Origin: Lactarius indigo
Taxonomy: Eukaryota > Basidiomycota > Agaricomycetes > Russulales > Russulaceae
Reading direction: 5' to 3'
NCBI GenBank assembly: GCA_025766275.1
Contig: JAFKAC010000040.1
Span: 372,001 to 436,000, forward strand
Length of the DNA stretch: 64,000 bases
The translations under genes and the position numbers were made by a program. The notes beneath the pieces were generated by a model, which was not told the DNA's origin, did not search any database, and saw only the letters and a program-made list of their open reading frames with translations. This document shows, piece by piece, positions 13,301 through 25,736 of the stretch. The first letter of the stretch is position 1, and each line of letters opens with the position of its first letter.

Positions 13301-13826
13301 TTGTGATATAAAAGGGTGACTCCGATCCGATGATACTACTAATAATGCTGTCCCATTTCCCATGTAGGGGATGGTAACCATACAGCAAAGTGGTGGCAGG
13401 ATGACGGGCTCACGCAACGCCGCATGAGCAAGCCTCTACAAATACACAAAGAACCCGTTGATGTAAGCGCCCCGAGGTCCCTCTGGGGTGAGGCTCTGTA
13501 GCAGCGATCTATGGGCCAGATCGTGGCACAGACAAGCCCCTACGACGAGTACCACTCCCACTCGCACCCGTGCAGAAAATACCGAATCTCTGTGTCCTTC
13601 GCGGCACAACGACGGGGCTCGCAGCAGGTTCTGGGGGCTGCTCAATGAGCTCTGGCTCCGCAAGGGGAACCGGACGAGGGCTGCGTGTGCGTGCCATCCG
13701 GATCACGCCAGAACGCTGGTTGGGGTCAGGCTGTAATATCAACGGCAAGCCTCGTGGACTAGTGGAGGGAGACTGCTGGAAACGGTGAGGCAGAGACGTT
13801 GGTGCTACGAAACGGTAGGTCATCAA
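10400..13826. other. Gene-poor region, no confident gene
   Basis: About 3.4 kb with short overlapping frames only. The most gene-like are a minus-strand frame at 11341-11718 (125 codons, possibly an exon of a small protein) and a plus-strand frame at 12698-13030 that lacks an ATG. Neither shows a recognisable motif, and I could not chain them with splice signals. A minus-strand Pro/Arg-rich frame at 13509-13826 borders the weak gene call to its right and could be its 3' end or UTR. Confidence 0.4.
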
Positions 13827-14603
13827 TCATTGATCTCGGGGGAGATTGTACGGGTGTGACGGTAACGTACGTGGCATCAATTCTTCTGGGGCCGGCAAAG
13901 GGTGTGCTGTTGCGGAAGGGCGATTGACTGAAATTGTACGAACTTTCGACGCTTCCGGAGGGGGCGAAGGTATCGTATCTACATTTGGGGACTTAGGCAC
14001 AGAAGACGGAACCATTGACGGGGAATCCTTCCGGTGGATCACAAGCCAAGTCGAGAGAGGCATAAGCAACCGGTTGACACGGTCTGTGGCCATGTGAGCG
14101 GCTACAATAACGAGACCCACAAGGCAAATGTGAACTACCTTTGAGATCATCGCTACTGACGATGACTTCCTGACGTTCCCGAAGCGCCCGAAGGATATCG
14201 AAATAGAGAGTTTTATAATTCCGCAGGGCCGGAGTGCAAGACGTAAACAAGTGCAATTTCAGCCCCGCCCGAGTTAAAGTCGCTCGTGAGATCTGAAACA
14301 AAAACGAGGCACATTGAGCTGCCGCGCGGAGGCAGCGAGGATCCGACTCAGGTTTTAGGAATGCAGTATCTACCTCAACAAGGGTGACAATCTTAGAAGC
14401 GGGATTATCGGTGAGCCATCTGTGGGAAAGCCAATCGGGTCGGAGCCTACCTTCCTACTATGTTGGAGTAAAATTTCGGAACTCAGATGACGAATGATGT
14501 CTAAGAGCTCATGGGCTGCAGAAAGGAAATGGCTGAGAGAGCCCAGGCGTTGGGCGAGCTCGCCCGCCCTCTGGCGTAAATCTACTACTGTATCGATGGT
14601 CAT
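13827..14603 (-). CDS. Hypothetical protein, possibly membrane-anchored (weak model)
   Basis: Not recognised. The ATG at 14603 opens a helical segment (MTIDTVVDLRQRAGELAQRL, then a Leu-rich continuation) ending in HSRK at a GTAGGC donor. A second coding-like exon follows an acceptor near 14294 (ISRATLTRAGLKLHLFTSC, then NYKTLYFDILRALRERQEV). Downstream, the frame ending at 13827 has a hydrophobic stretch (VVHICLVGLVIVAAHM) and a Pro/Ser-rich tail. The junction near 14140 needs an unusually short intron or is a frame change, so the last part may be a separate gene or decayed. A further minus-strand frame with a hydrophobic centre at 14869-15141 was not joined. Confidence 0.3.
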
Positions 14604-15199
14604 GGGCCGGAATGAAAAAGTCCAGAAAATAAGAGGAGGAGGGAGAGCGGTGCGGTGTTACTAAGAATGTGGGCGAAATTTGGGGCGTGCGGCAGGCGCA
14701 GGGTGAGCCTATAAGTAATGAATGCGGGCCCAGAACTGAAATTCCATCTGTAGTCAGAGAACTGGTGCCAACTCGGCGGCGCAGTCAATGCGGTATGTTC
14801 CGGAACTTTCCTCTCAGAGGACTTCATTATTTCGTCCCGTGAACATGGCCAAGGGGCAAGCGCGGTGTTCAGGGCATGTATGATGCACCCATCATCTTGA
14901 GCTTGATCCCCTGCGCCTCTTGGGAGAGTTTGCCATCCACCCACCATACCCTCGGTAGCAGGGTGCCCAGCCTCGAAACTACAAAGCTATGGAACAACAG
15001 GAATAGAAGCATAGTAAAAAAACACGAATACAATCGTTTCACCCCTTTCGGGAACGGGTTCGCTGAGTGTGAGTCGCCAGCACATGAGGTAAACACGCGT
15101 AAATAACGCGCCTCGGTGTCACCGGCCGACACAATTAGCACGGGACTGTCTTCTTACCGTTACAACACTGTTCACTAACTAACTGACTCAGGTCGGCTG

Positions 15200-17691
15200 A
15201 TGGAATCAGTAGCGAGCAGGGAGAAGAAGGAAATACTGAGGCAACAGTCCATTCAACGGCAAATTGCACAGCTTCAAGCTCAGCTTTCGGACCCGAACGC
15301 TCCCTGCCCTAAAGGGCATGACTCTCACGTTGAGAACGGCAAAAGAAAGCACTCTAATGCCACTGTCTTAGCTCCTCCTAGCCCAGACTACAGTAAACGG
15401 CCTGTTCTCTGCCGGTTATGAATATGGTGACTCACAACGTTCAGAGAAGCGCAAAACTGCCACCGCTGTACCGCCCGAGAAGCCAAGAAGGCGTGCCAAA
15501 GATCATAGGGACTTAGGGGATTCCTATGCGAACGATCGTAGCACTGTGTCAAGCGTTGCACTGCAGCAGCCGGGACCCTCCAACGTCATTTCCAAGCTTT
15601 CCGCTCTCTCAAAAAGCGCCCCATCATCAGCCGAGCAGTGCGTGCCTGAACGCTCATCCTCATTCGCCGATAAGGCTAGGTGAGCGCCTCGTTGCAACAG
15701 ACTCACTTGGGGTAGGCTCTCATGCCCCAACAATACAGTGGGGCCCCAGCACGTGATGACAACCTCACGTTAATAGAGGAGCTCGAGCTGGGACCTTATG
15801 AACACAAGTCGCCATTCGATGATCCGTTATTCGAGCACCTCGAGCCCCACTCCGGGATTCGCTTGTCGTGCGTCGCCTTTTTTATTTTCGTAAAAGTAGC
15901 GCTCCTTTTATCAAGCGAATAACGGCCGGGATTTTGCAGCTCCCGCAAGCTGCCGTACGATGATTTACAAGCGTACATGACTGGGCGGTACTACATATCC
16001 CCATCCAAATTATATTCGATTGTACGGGCGCACCCGGGCGCTGGAGCTGGGGCACGAGGACAGGCCTACGACGTTCCTGTCGTTGGCGACTGGGTGACTA
16101 TAGCAGTCGTCGCTGAACGAAGTCCGATTCGGGTCAGCCGTGCACCTGTGACGCTCGCTCCAGGCGAAGCCCGCGACGCCGATGATCCGGACCCCATCCC
16201 GAGCCCATCAGCTCCCCCGCCCCACCGAAGCTCAAAATCAGCAAACAAGGACCCGCCCCCCCGTGCTGGGCGCAAGTACGTAAATCTCACGCTGGTCGAT
16301 TTTGGTGTGGGCGGTAAGAAGGGAGCCTCGCGCGGCGACGCGGTCCTATCGTTGCTGCTCTTTGAATCTGACTCGTACGATACCGTGTCGAGAGGAGACG
16401 GCCTGCTACCGGAGAAGATATACAGAGGCGGTGGTCGCGGTGCGTTTGAGGCTATGGCCAAATTGCGCGAAGGAACGGTAGTTGCACTGCTCAACCCACG
16501 GGTACTAAAACCGATCCAGGTTAGCGTCGTTGACTTCACCCTCGCACCACCAGCTAATAATTTCGGGGCGGTGGGGGAATTGTAGAAACCCGGCGCGCCG
16601 AATGTACTTGCACTCACACCGGAAAGCGCAGCCTCCATGGCCGTGATCGGCACTGCACAGGACTTGGGGATGTGTGGTGTCGTGAAGCGCGACGGTAAGC
16701 CTTGCGGCAGCTGGTGCGACAAGCGCGTCAGCGAAGTTTGCGATTACCATATACAACATGCCGTCGAGCGGCGACGCGCCGCACGCCCAGAATTCTCCTC
16801 AGGGTGCGTCTTCCGTTACCTTTCTCCCCCCTACCTCAGCTCATCTAATTGATTGGAAAAAATAAATATCCAGAACTTCTGGGATGGGTGCAGGGTCGAG
16901 CTCATTGAAGCGCAAGGGAGCGGCCTATGACCCACAGCGCAAGTGGGGTCTCGCCCCTGGCGACGATTCAGCCCCCCCGTCTTCCGTGGTGGAGGGCGCC
17001 ACGTATGTCGTAGCTGGCCATGTCGTAGCCTCTGGGAAGCGCGACTTGTTCGTGAACGAGAATGTCGGGCGAGAGGCCCAAGCACGAGCAGCGCGGAAAG
17101 CTGGCTCGCGTGACGTCGACAAGGCGCTGAAGCGGCTCCTTGCGCGCGACAAGGAGGGAATGAAGGCGGTGCAAGAGGCTCGCGCATTCGCGAAAAAAAT
17201 GAAGGACCAACAAAACACGACGGCGAAGCCGTCTGGTAAGGAGGGACCTTCGGGAATAAAGAAGAAGCAGAAGGAAGACGACGTCAGTGAAGCTGACAGT
17301 TGGACCGACGAGGAGGACGAGAGTGACGGCGCGTTGACGACGGATAAACCGACAAAGAACGCGTATTCAGCCCAGGTAATCAAGCAACTCGGCTTTGATC
17401 CTACACGCAAGTCTGCAAAGGGGCAAAGCAGAGAGGAGGATGCTTCGAGCATCTACTCAAAGGTTCGTGTTTTTATTTTTTCCATGAGTCGAATTCGACC
17501 CAACCATTTCATTTTAGCTGGCAGAGCTTGCATCTCGCCGTGAACCCGACAAAATTCGTTTGAACCACAGGCCAGGAGGGCGAGTTCTCTCGGTCGTTTC
17601 TGCACCAAAGAAAAAGGAGGACAATGATTTGGTCGATCTAGATGAGAGCAGCGATGACGAGCTGGTAGTCGGTCTCCCAGAAACTTCATGA
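15200..17691 (+). CDS. MCM10: MCM10, DNA replication initiation factor
   Basis: Mcm10 binds single-stranded DNA, the Mcm2-7 helicase and polymerase alpha, and is needed to activate the CMG helicase at origins. From the ATG at 15200 the order is a coiled N-terminus (IQRQIAQLQAQLSD), a Ser-rich linker with a basic KRK patch, and DDNLTLIEELELGPYEHKSP, the conserved entry to the OB fold. The OB fold follows (RKLPYDDLQAYMTGRYYISP to LLNPRVLKPIQ). The Mcm10 zinc finger comes next, with DLGMCGVVKRDGKPC and CDYH supplying a CCCH set, then RRRAARPEFSSG and a basic/acidic tail ending LPETS. Introns fit near 15393-15445, 15682-15738, 15870-15930, 16520-16585, 16803-16879 and 17462-17518, all in phase. 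A CTAAC...CAG motif just before 15200 could be a 5' intron, so an upstream start exon is possible. Confidence 0.9.
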
Positions 17692-18203
17692 CTTCGCTAG
17701 ATTTTTTCCGTGTACAACGTACAGCGCAAACCGATTCCTTTAAATGATTTGGGTGAGATGGGGTGGTAATGCGTGGCAGTAGTAGAGCCATTAAATTGTG
17801 CATGTCCCATGCCCCTGCCCTTTCTATTTGAAAACGATTCACGAGGTGGTATTTTTCGACCTCACTGAAGCCTCGTGCCTTCCAGTAAATCTTGCAAATA
17901 CCCATGCCGTTACAGTGCCAGTTCCCTTATCTGGACAACAAGTGATCCGGGCGTCATTCTGTCAGAACCGACAACCGACATCGATTGAGATGATGGGTCT
18001 TGCAACTCAGATCTGGGGCTGCGACGTAGCCATGTACAGATTCTTCGACTGTATATCGTGCTCGCCTGAAGAACGGCGAAACCCTTGGCGAAACCACTGA
18101 GAAAAACAAACAATTCGCCCTGGTTCTGAATGGAAGACCGAGAAGATACCGAGAGAGTGACGTTACAGCCAGCAACAGATCTCACGGCCGACCCCGCAGC
18201 TCC
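17692..18203. other. Intergenic region between MCM10 and the downstream gene
   Basis: About 500 bp, expected to hold the MCM10 3' UTR and the promoter of the gene starting at 18204. No coding signal beyond frames antisense to the neighbours. Confidence 0.5.
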
Positions 18204-18818
18204 ATGACGCACCCCACTGTGCGCGTAACCCGACCCAGCGAGTTCGGCTCGCCAAACCCGCCTTCCTTCCTCCCATCCACATCCCCAACCACCAGCGCCA
18301 CCAGCGCCACCACCACCGACCTCGCCACAATGAGCGAGCGCTTCAACCCGCTCCCCAAGCCCCTCTACTACACGACCCTCGCAACGCTGGGGCTCTCCAC
18401 GCCCGTGCTCGCGCTCGCCTTCACGGACCTCGGCACCGTCTCCTTCTTCCTCAACATCCCCGCCGCAGGCCTGACGATCCTGCACGACGCAACGCTCCTG
18501 CGCATGGCGGCGCGCGCAGCGCTGTACCACCCAGCTCTCGCGACGACCCCGGGGTACTTTGACCCCGCCGCGTCCGGCTTCAACCTCTGCGTGCTTGCCG
18601 CATGCGCACTCATGTATTTCCTCGGCTTTGGCATGACGGTCTTCACGGGCGTCTTTGCGCAGCGCGGCGATATCAGCTGGGAGACTGGCACCGGGATGGG
18701 CACGATCGTCGCGCAGGCCGTGCTTGCGCCTCTGGCCGGCGCACTCCTCTTGGTCGCGTTGTTCCAGAGCATGCGCATGCGCAAGCTCGGCGGCCCTCAT
18801 TTATACGGACAGTTTTGA
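18204..18818 (+). CDS. Four-helix integral membrane protein, uncharacterised
   Basis: A single-exon frame of 204 codons. The N-terminus is Ser/Thr/Pro-rich (about 45 residues), with a second in-frame Met at residue 43 (MSERFNPLPKPLYYTTL) that could be the true start. Four hydrophobic segments follow, at about residues 53-75, 80-100, 127-155 and 165-190, with a short basic C-terminus MRMRKLGGPHLYGQF. The four-helix layout resembles MARVEL or Nce102-type fungal membrane proteins, but no diagnostic motif is present, so no function is assigned. Codon use is strongly C/G-ending, unlike the flanking intergenic DNA, which supports real coding. It is co-directional with MCM10, about 0.5 kb downstream. 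Confidence 0.65.
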   Translation: MTHPTVRVTRPSEFGSPNPPSFLPSTSPTTSATSATTTDLATMSERFNPLPKPLYYTTLATLGLSTPVLALAFTDLGTVSFFLNIPAAGLTILHDATLLRMAARAALYHPALATTPGYFDPAASGFNLCVLAACALMYFLGFGMTVFTGVFAQRGDISWETGTGMGTIVAQAVLAPLAGALLLVALFQSMRMRKLGGPHLYGQF

Positions 18819-19183
18819 CGAGTGGAGCACCAAGCGACCCTGCTTGGTCGCCACCATACGAATCCGCGGAATTGGTGCCATTATTACCCCGAAAGGCAAA
18901 TGAATGTATCACTGTTCTTTGACCCACAAATGTTTTTATCTGTACTTGCAAAGTATTGTGTTGTTGATTTGACCAAGAAGCCGATCGAGGGGCCCCCTGG
19001 TCGCAAAAAAAATCTACATCGTGTGTACCATAAAGCGAAAATCCTAAGAGCCCAAAACTTTAGACAGCAGAACGAAGATAAGAAGAATATGCGACAACAA
19101 AAGAGGTAATAATACTGCACGTGGCGAAAATACTGTTATAGCACTTCTCGTCCTCTCACCATCCATCGGTACTGCCAACGACG
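18819..19183. other. Convergent intergenic region
   Basis: 3' ends of the plus-strand membrane gene and the minus-strand RasGEF gene meet here. It is A/T-rich from about 18890 on and probably contains both transcript ends. No further feature seen. Confidence 0.5.
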
Positions 19184-22100
19184 TCAATCGGAATACATCG
19201 CCAGCTTTTGTTGTAGCGTGGCGTAGTCGAGCCCGCGTAGACGTAGACAGCGCTGGAACAACCGTCGATCGATCGGGTGCTGCACTCGGCTCGCCAAGTG
19301 TTGACCAGCAACGAGCGCCTTGACCGTCCGCGCAACAAGTCGTTGCTTGTGCACGTTGATCAGCGGCTCGAGGTGCATAGATAGTGGGAGCTCAGGGAGG
19401 GCATCAAACACCTCCGGATGCGCCGGCGCTGAAAAGTTCCCCGATTCTGGATCGGTGCTGACCGGCTCTGTCGGCGAGGTAGGATCGATCAGGTCTGGGA
19501 GGCGGTTGACTCGCCGTAGCGGTGCGAGATAGATTCCTGCACGCCCGAGTCAGAACTCTGAACTGGAGATAGTAATTTTTTTTAATGGAAGGAAAACATA
19601 CCAAGGAAGGGTATGCCAGTTGGAGGCTTCCCATCGGTCAGCTTCCCGCGCGTTGAGCTGCGTACGGAGGACGCTTCTTCAGAGGCACCAGTTGCGAGCT
19701 TGGGATCAGTCAGTCGCGCGACCGCCCCGCGGATGTGCTTGAAATCGTCCGTGGCATCCGCGAGGACCGTAAGGTCCTTCAAGATTCGGAGGTTGTGGAC
19801 GCCGAGGGGTTCCCACCCTCGTCTCATCGCGCGCGACACCCAATCGCTCCGCAAGCCAGCGACGATTGCCAAAACCGAGCTGAAGTTGTTCAGCTGGTAG
19901 CATTTCTGCAAAAATATAAAAATTAACTATAAGAGACAATGCGCTGAAATATATATATATATAGCGCACCCAAGCAACGCGGATAAATTTGGAGACGATC
20001 GGGAAACGGTGCTCAAGCGGCGTATCCACGATTTCAGAGATGACGAAACTCGTAACGAGGTTGAACCGTGCGCGGGCAGCAACCAGGGCGCTTGTATGGT
20101 AGCCCTCCACGCCCTGGGCCTTCCAGCGCGCTCGGTCCTTGAGGAACTGTCCCCAGTCAAGCACGTTCGCCACTTGCGCAGCCTCCGACCCGCGCCAGTC
20201 GTCCGACACAAGCTCCTCGAACTTGATAGCAAGGAACAGTTCGCGGTCGATCATCGTGAAGTGGATCGCGAGCGAGAGCGTAGAGACCGAGAGCACCCAC
20301 GAGCGGTGATAGTCCAGTCCATACATCGTGGGAAGACGCGCAGGGGTGGAGGGTATCTTGGCGACGACCATCGGAGTAGGATTATGCGCCACCAGCCGGC
20401 CGCGGAGGATCTCGGCGGGAACGGCGTCCTCGACCGCAGGCTTCTTGTCTTCTGCGGAGCGCGACGCCGCCGGGGAAACTGATCCGGGCTGCGGGGTTTG
20501 GCTAGGAACGGGGGTTGTGCTGTCAACTAGTAACCCAAACGACGATACGTGCCGGACCGAGGCCGGAGAGCCGGGGCGTGACGGTGATGACACTAGCGCG
20601 GACCCCCGCCGACCCATGTCTCCCTCGGTCCCAGCTACGCTCGGCGCATCTTCCTCATCGTCGGAGAGGAAACGAGGGGCCTCGTCACCGTAGTCGCCAG
20701 CTGCAAGACGCTCCCGGATCGTCTTGACCCAGTTGTCTACCTTTGTTTCCTTCGCGCGCTGTTTCTGGCGGTTCATCTGGCCCTCGAGGCGGCGCAGAGC
20801 GTCCTCGACATCACCCTCGTCCTCATCGTCGCTCAGAGAGTCAATTAGCGCATTTACCTGCCACTGCTGAATGGTGTTTCCGAGCACACCTTCAAGCCCA
20901 CCGCCGGAAACGGCACTTGATCGGCGCGAGTTGGATGCGCTGGGAGCCGATCCGTCCTGCGAGGCGAATCCCATCGACGACACGCTCTCTCGATTTCGAT
21001 TTACGAATTCGAAGGCCCGCCGGAGCGGCAGGCGCCGTGGCGGCTTCTTCGGCCCAGCCTGCGCCACGCGTCGCTCCGACGTGTCCGACGATGTATCGGA
21101 AAGATTGAGATCGTCGATCGAGACAACATCCAGCTGCCAGGATCGGTCCAGTGCCGAGCGGTCAGTATAGAAGGCTGCTTGGGGAGCGACCGGCACGCCA
21201 TAACTCGAGGAGGAGCTCGTCGAACTCGAAGAGGTCCGGCTACTCAACTTTCCGCGCAAAGAAACCTCGACAGGTGGGATTGTGTTCGTCAATACGGCAT
21301 CGCGTACGGCCTCGACAGCCTCTCCATTCGCAGCGAGGGAATCACTAGAGATCGGTGTACTAGGCGGGACAGAATCTGGTTCGGGAGAGCCAGCGGTGGC
21401 CACCGTGATGGCTGGTGGAGGAGTAGGGGGGGTAGGATGAACGATATCCAGAGACGGCAATGGATCTAGAGGCGCGAGAAGAGGTAGTAGAGGTAGAGGT
21501 CCCTGAGGAGTAGGTTTCGCAACAACGCATCGTGTCTCAGTCACGTTGGGGTATTGTTCCGCCCCAGAGCGCACGTCTCCTTCGGAATGCAACTCCAGAT
21601 CGAACGCCGAGACTTCGTCGGAGGGTCCTGAATCTTCTGCATGACGCAAGCCGGAGTTAAGCGCGCGCTTCCAGCGGCCGAGCCTACCCATGGTGCTCGC
21701 GAACGCTCGCGATAACGCATTTGGGGGGTGCACGGGAAGAGCGGGCGTCGGTGACACATTCGCCGACAACGACGGACGGTGTTCCATAATCGCGCGGTGC
21801 AGGGGCTGCTGAATCACAGCTGCCCCGTCAGCACCGGCCGTACCTTTGGCATTCCCAAAACCACCATTGTTGAGCAGCGCGGGCTCCGCAACGAAGTCCA
21901 AGTCCAGGTCCTCGTCGTTACCCGAGGATGACCTCCGTGCGGCTCCACTTGGGGTGCCCATCCCGCTGCTCGGCTTGGAGATCGACGCTCGCGGGCGTTG
22001 CAAATGCACCTCTTTGGCGTCTCGGGCGACCGACACCAACTTACGTACGATACTCTACGTCACACCTATCGTCAGAGCCAGGCAACGCCGAGATCGGACC

Positions 22101-24526
22101 GCGGTGTCTCACCATCGCATCGGTGTGCTTTTGCAGTATGGGATCCCGTCGGAGGGTATTTAGCCAGCTCGCCAACACAAGGCGGAGCTCGCGGTTAGGC
22201 ACAAAATCCACAGCGAAGAAAGTCAACAACCAATACCGGATCGCGACGAATGTCCGGACGCGGACAACTCGGCGCACCATGTCGTCCCCACCGTCCGCAC
22301 TACGTCCGAGCGCCCAATGAAAGCGACATATTAACAAGTGGCAGAGATCGAGGGCCGTGATGTAGGAGCGATAAGTGAGGAAAAAAACTAGCAGTTCGTC
22401 GTAGTCAAGAGCACTCGTGAGTTGGGCCAGCCACCGCTCGATCGTCGCAGCCACGAGTACGCGCTCGCGCTCAGGACCATCGGTAGTTACCAGGTGTACA
22501 AACTCACCACTACTCCGTCGCGATGTCTGTGAATCATCCGCTTGGGACTCCATCGAGACCGTTCCCCAGATGACGAACCGTGGGTCATTACGCGGCGCAG
22601 CGCTGTCGTCTGTGGTGAGCGTCATCTTGATCACAGTTGTCTCCGAGTCTTCGAGGAGTCGCTCAAGCACAGGTAGGCCGCGATATGTTTGCAACACGTC
22701 AAATACTTCGGTGGAGTAGCGAGTGTGCATCATGGTCTCATACGTTAGGCGGTACGTGGGATCAGGGAGATTAGCCTGTGGGGAAGGAGGCAAGGGCGAA
22801 AGGATCGGAGATGATGGGAGGAGCTCCACATCTTGTTCTTCGGATGCCAAAAGCAACGAGCTAGTGTCTTGGTTACCAGATGGGCCTAGTCCTGGAGGTA
22901 GGGAAGGGGCTTCGTCCGCAACTGGCGATGCGTCAGCGACTAGTGAACTAATCGGAGGCAGGCTACTCGGTATTGCTACTCTGAGCGGTGGTTCTGCCCT
23001 AGCCGTCATTCCCGACTCAAAAGATTGCATCTCTCGCAACAATGGGATGTGCAAATAGCCTTCCGGTGACCTTGCGGGCGTGGGCGATTCAAAAAAGACT
23101 CCTGACCCGAACGGATTGAACGGCCCGGGACCAGGGGAAACTTCGGAACCATGTGAATGACGCGAACTGATAGGAGACGACGGTCCGCTCTCTACACCCC
23201 AGCGCATGACATCTGCAAAACCATCGCGGATCAACGGTTGGGGGTACGGAGTGGGCACTGGTCCGCTGGGCGGAGAGTATATTGGTAGGCGCGGAAGGTC
23301 TGCTGCTGTGACACTTTGGGAATGGCCGCGCGCAGGTGGAGGTTGCGGCGGAACGGGGTCGGCGGAAATTTGAGGATTCGAACGTGCCTTGCGAAGCTTA
23401 CGCAACGGGGGGGAACGCATGTTTGCCGTTGCTTCACTGCTACGCACGGTAGCACTAGGAAATATGGTAGCTGGGAGAAGTGCGTGCATGCTCATCCGGC
23501 TCTTGCGGGACGAATTGCGCTCTGCGGTGGTGCCATATGACTTACGACGCGTCTGTCCCTGCCTCCCTTCAGGGGACGAAGGAGACTGCTCGAGTTGCAT
23601 GGTTGTACGATGTTCTGCGTCTGCCGCAGGGGCAGACTGATCACGGTGCCTGAGGCGCAGAGGTGATAGTCAGCTCTCTCGTGATATTGAAAGTGCGTGT
23701 GTGCACGTACCCGACACGGTACATTTGTTTTCCATGCTGATTGACGAATGCGGTAATAGCATATGGCGAGCGGAGTTCCTTGTTGACTTTGAGAAGACGG
23801 TCATACCGTTTCTTCAACTCACGCGCAGCCTGCCCAGATGAAGTCTCCACGAAAGAACCATCGGCTATGCCGTAGGAGCAACAGACCAAGTCAGTAAGAA
23901 AGATAAAGAACGCGGGAACGAGATTAATTGAGGACTGGACGTTCTGCCACGTCCCTAGGGTGTTCACGTGCCACGCTCCGTATAGACAATTTGACGTGAG
24001 TGAAACGGGTGGCCGAAAATGGAAGCCTCAGTTGCCACAGGAAGCGCGATATGCCTTCACATAGAAACACAGGAAACTAGAGCACAATAAGGTGCATCAA
24101 TGCACCTCAATTCCATGACGCAAGGGCGTCCAAAGTGTAGGGTGAGGAGCGCGGTACATGGGCCACAGAGAGACAGAGAGCGGTATAGAAAGTCTAGCAC
24201 AAAAACTTACGTGCGATTGAAATGTCGGCGGACGCAATCTCTGGTGGGAGATTGAAGTCCATACCGCCTTCATCCTCACTCACGCCAGAATAGGCAAAGG
24301 AGGTTTGAGAGAGATTCGCGGAGGGGGTGGGGATAGGAAGACGGAGGTGGCTGGAATTAGTAGGTGGGGCGGAGCTAGGATTGGTTGGATCGGAGGGAGG
24401 ACTGTCAGGTGCGAGAGAAGGAGGGCGGCAAGGGGCGGTGGGTAATTGTTGTGAGAGGACTGGGGTGGAGACCTGAGATGTGTCGTCGTCGTCGTCTGAA
24501 ATGAGAAGATCTGGTGGCTGAGACAT
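19184..24526 (-). CDS. Lte1-like Ras-family guanine nucleotide exchange factor
   Basis: Large protein with a RasGEF-N module followed, after a long disordered linker, by a catalytic RasGEF domain. This layout matches yeast Lte1, which promotes mitotic exit through the Tem1 GTPase pathway. Exon 1 (ATG at 24526, MSQPPDLLISDDDDDTSQ) ends at a GTAAGT donor near 24210. Later exons carry RSPYAITAFVNQHGKQMYRVG and the RasGEF-N (ATIERWLAQLTSALDYDELL, then FFLTYRSYITALDLCHLL). The linker spans about 22.0-20.4 kb. The catalytic part reads MIDRELFLAIKFEELV, then ARFNLVTSFVISEIV, FPIVSKFIRVAW, CYQLNNFSSVLAIVAGL, then GIYLAPLRRVNRLPDL, ending QQKLAMYSD. Borders of the second exon (about 23.97-23.83 kb) are uncertain. 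An alternative upstream ATG lies at 24583. The actual GTPase partner cannot be read from sequence. Confidence 0.8.
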
Positions 24527-24981
24527 GTCAATGGAGGACGTGTGGCGTTGCGAGAGTGGTCGAGAGCACAGGATAAGCGACAAAAATAGCGGTCTAGCAA
24601 AGCATAAAGAATGGAAAAGCGTTCAATCGTTTGTCGTCCTTTCGGTGGTCGTCGATATTTTTCAAAGCATGCGAGGGGCTGACGCAGAAAGAATCATGCC
24701 CCAGCGTTCAGTCCTCTCAAAAACTGAGCTAAAACCTGACACAAGCGTCGATGGGGACTTACAAGGATTGGCGAGTTGGTGGATGGACGCCTCTTCAGGT
24801 TGCCGATTCGAGACCAGTCCTCGAGAAACAATTGGGTCCACGCGTGACTCATCGTGACGCCGTTGATAACGCGTGACCAGACGCGACTTTTCTCGTCACA
24901 CCTCTGCAACACCTCATCACGGCCTCATCCTAGGCCTAATCGTTCGTTGCGTATCTGATATCCCTTCGCGACACGCACGAC
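24527..24981. promoter_or_regulatory. Shared divergent promoter region, RasGEF gene and ASF1
   Basis: The RasGEF gene (minus) and ASF1 (plus) are transcribed away from each other from this 455-bp interval, so it must hold both promoters. A MluI-box-like core ACGCGT occurs at 24839-24844, with a related ACGCGTGA near 24868. MCB-like elements drive S-phase genes in yeasts, so this is a reasonable but unproven ASF1 control site. Confidence 0.4.
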
Positions 24982-25736
24982 ATGTCAATCGTTACCATAA
25001 GAGTGCGGTTTTGTCTACCATCTCTCGTATTACGCGACTTACTTTCGCCCCTTCAGAATGTCGAGTTTCTCAACAATCCTGCGCGCTTTCTGGATCCCTA
25101 CCATTTCCGCGTTACTTTTGAGTGCATAGCTGCTCTCAAGGAGGGTGCGTTTCGTGGTTCATATTCAAAGAGTCCTTGGTGCTATTCATTCCTTCATTTT
25201 CAGATATCGAGTGGCGCCTCATTTACGTTGCCTCGCCCGGCAATGCAGAGCTCGACCAAGAACTAGACGATTGCTTGGTTGGTCCTGTGCCCGTCGGTGT
25301 CAATGCCTTCGAGTTTGAGGGTTCCCCACCATCTCCACAAAGCATCCCTCCAGAAGACGTGCTCGGTGTAGCAGCCCTCATCTTGACTGGGTCATACCGG
25401 GATCAGGAATTCGTCCGCGTGGGGTATTATCAAAATACAGAATACGACAACGAGGAGATGAAACTGGCACCCCCGGAAAAAATCCAATTTGAGAAGTTAG
25501 TGAGGGACATCAGCGCAAAGCCGAGGGTGACGAGATTTCAAATAAAGTGGTACGTGAAGTGAGCGTGGCATCACTGTCCAGTCGTGCTGAAGTGTGATGA
25601 TAGGGACGTCTCACCACAATCTGGGACAGTAACAGCAGCCGGAGCAGCAAATTCAGCGGCTGTCCCCTCGGCAAACGACCTCGAAGGCGATGATGCGGTG
25701 ATCGAGCATCAATCAAATGGAACGTCTACCTCATAG
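24982..25736 (+). CDS. ASF1: Histone H3-H4 chaperone Asf1
   Basis: Asf1 carries H3-H4 dimers to CAF-1, HIR and Rtt109 during replication-coupled and independent nucleosome assembly. The product begins MSIVTIR and, across the first intron, continues NVEFLNNPARFLDPYHFRVT. After the second intron it reads DIEWRLIYVASPGNAELDQE, LVGPVPVGVNAFEFEG, DVLGVAALILTGSYRDQEF, VRVGYYQNTEYDNEE and KPRVTRFQIKW, which together cover the whole conserved immunoglobulin-like core (about 155 residues). The VGVN and VTRF segments lie around the H3-binding face. A third intron splits the codon for the last Trp, and a short Ser/Ala/acidic tail ends at the TAG at 25734-25736. Introns are near 25003-25055, 25140-25202 and 25555-25609. 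The gene appears complete and functional. Confidence 0.93.

Noticed and set aside
19948..19962. AT dinucleotide repeat
   Set aside because: Only a short ATATAT run inside an intron of the RasGEF gene. Too short to be informative.
19706..24600. Two or three separate minus-strand genes
   Set aside because: The long frames are joined by in-phase introns, and RasGEF-N followed by linker and RasGEF makes one sensible protein.
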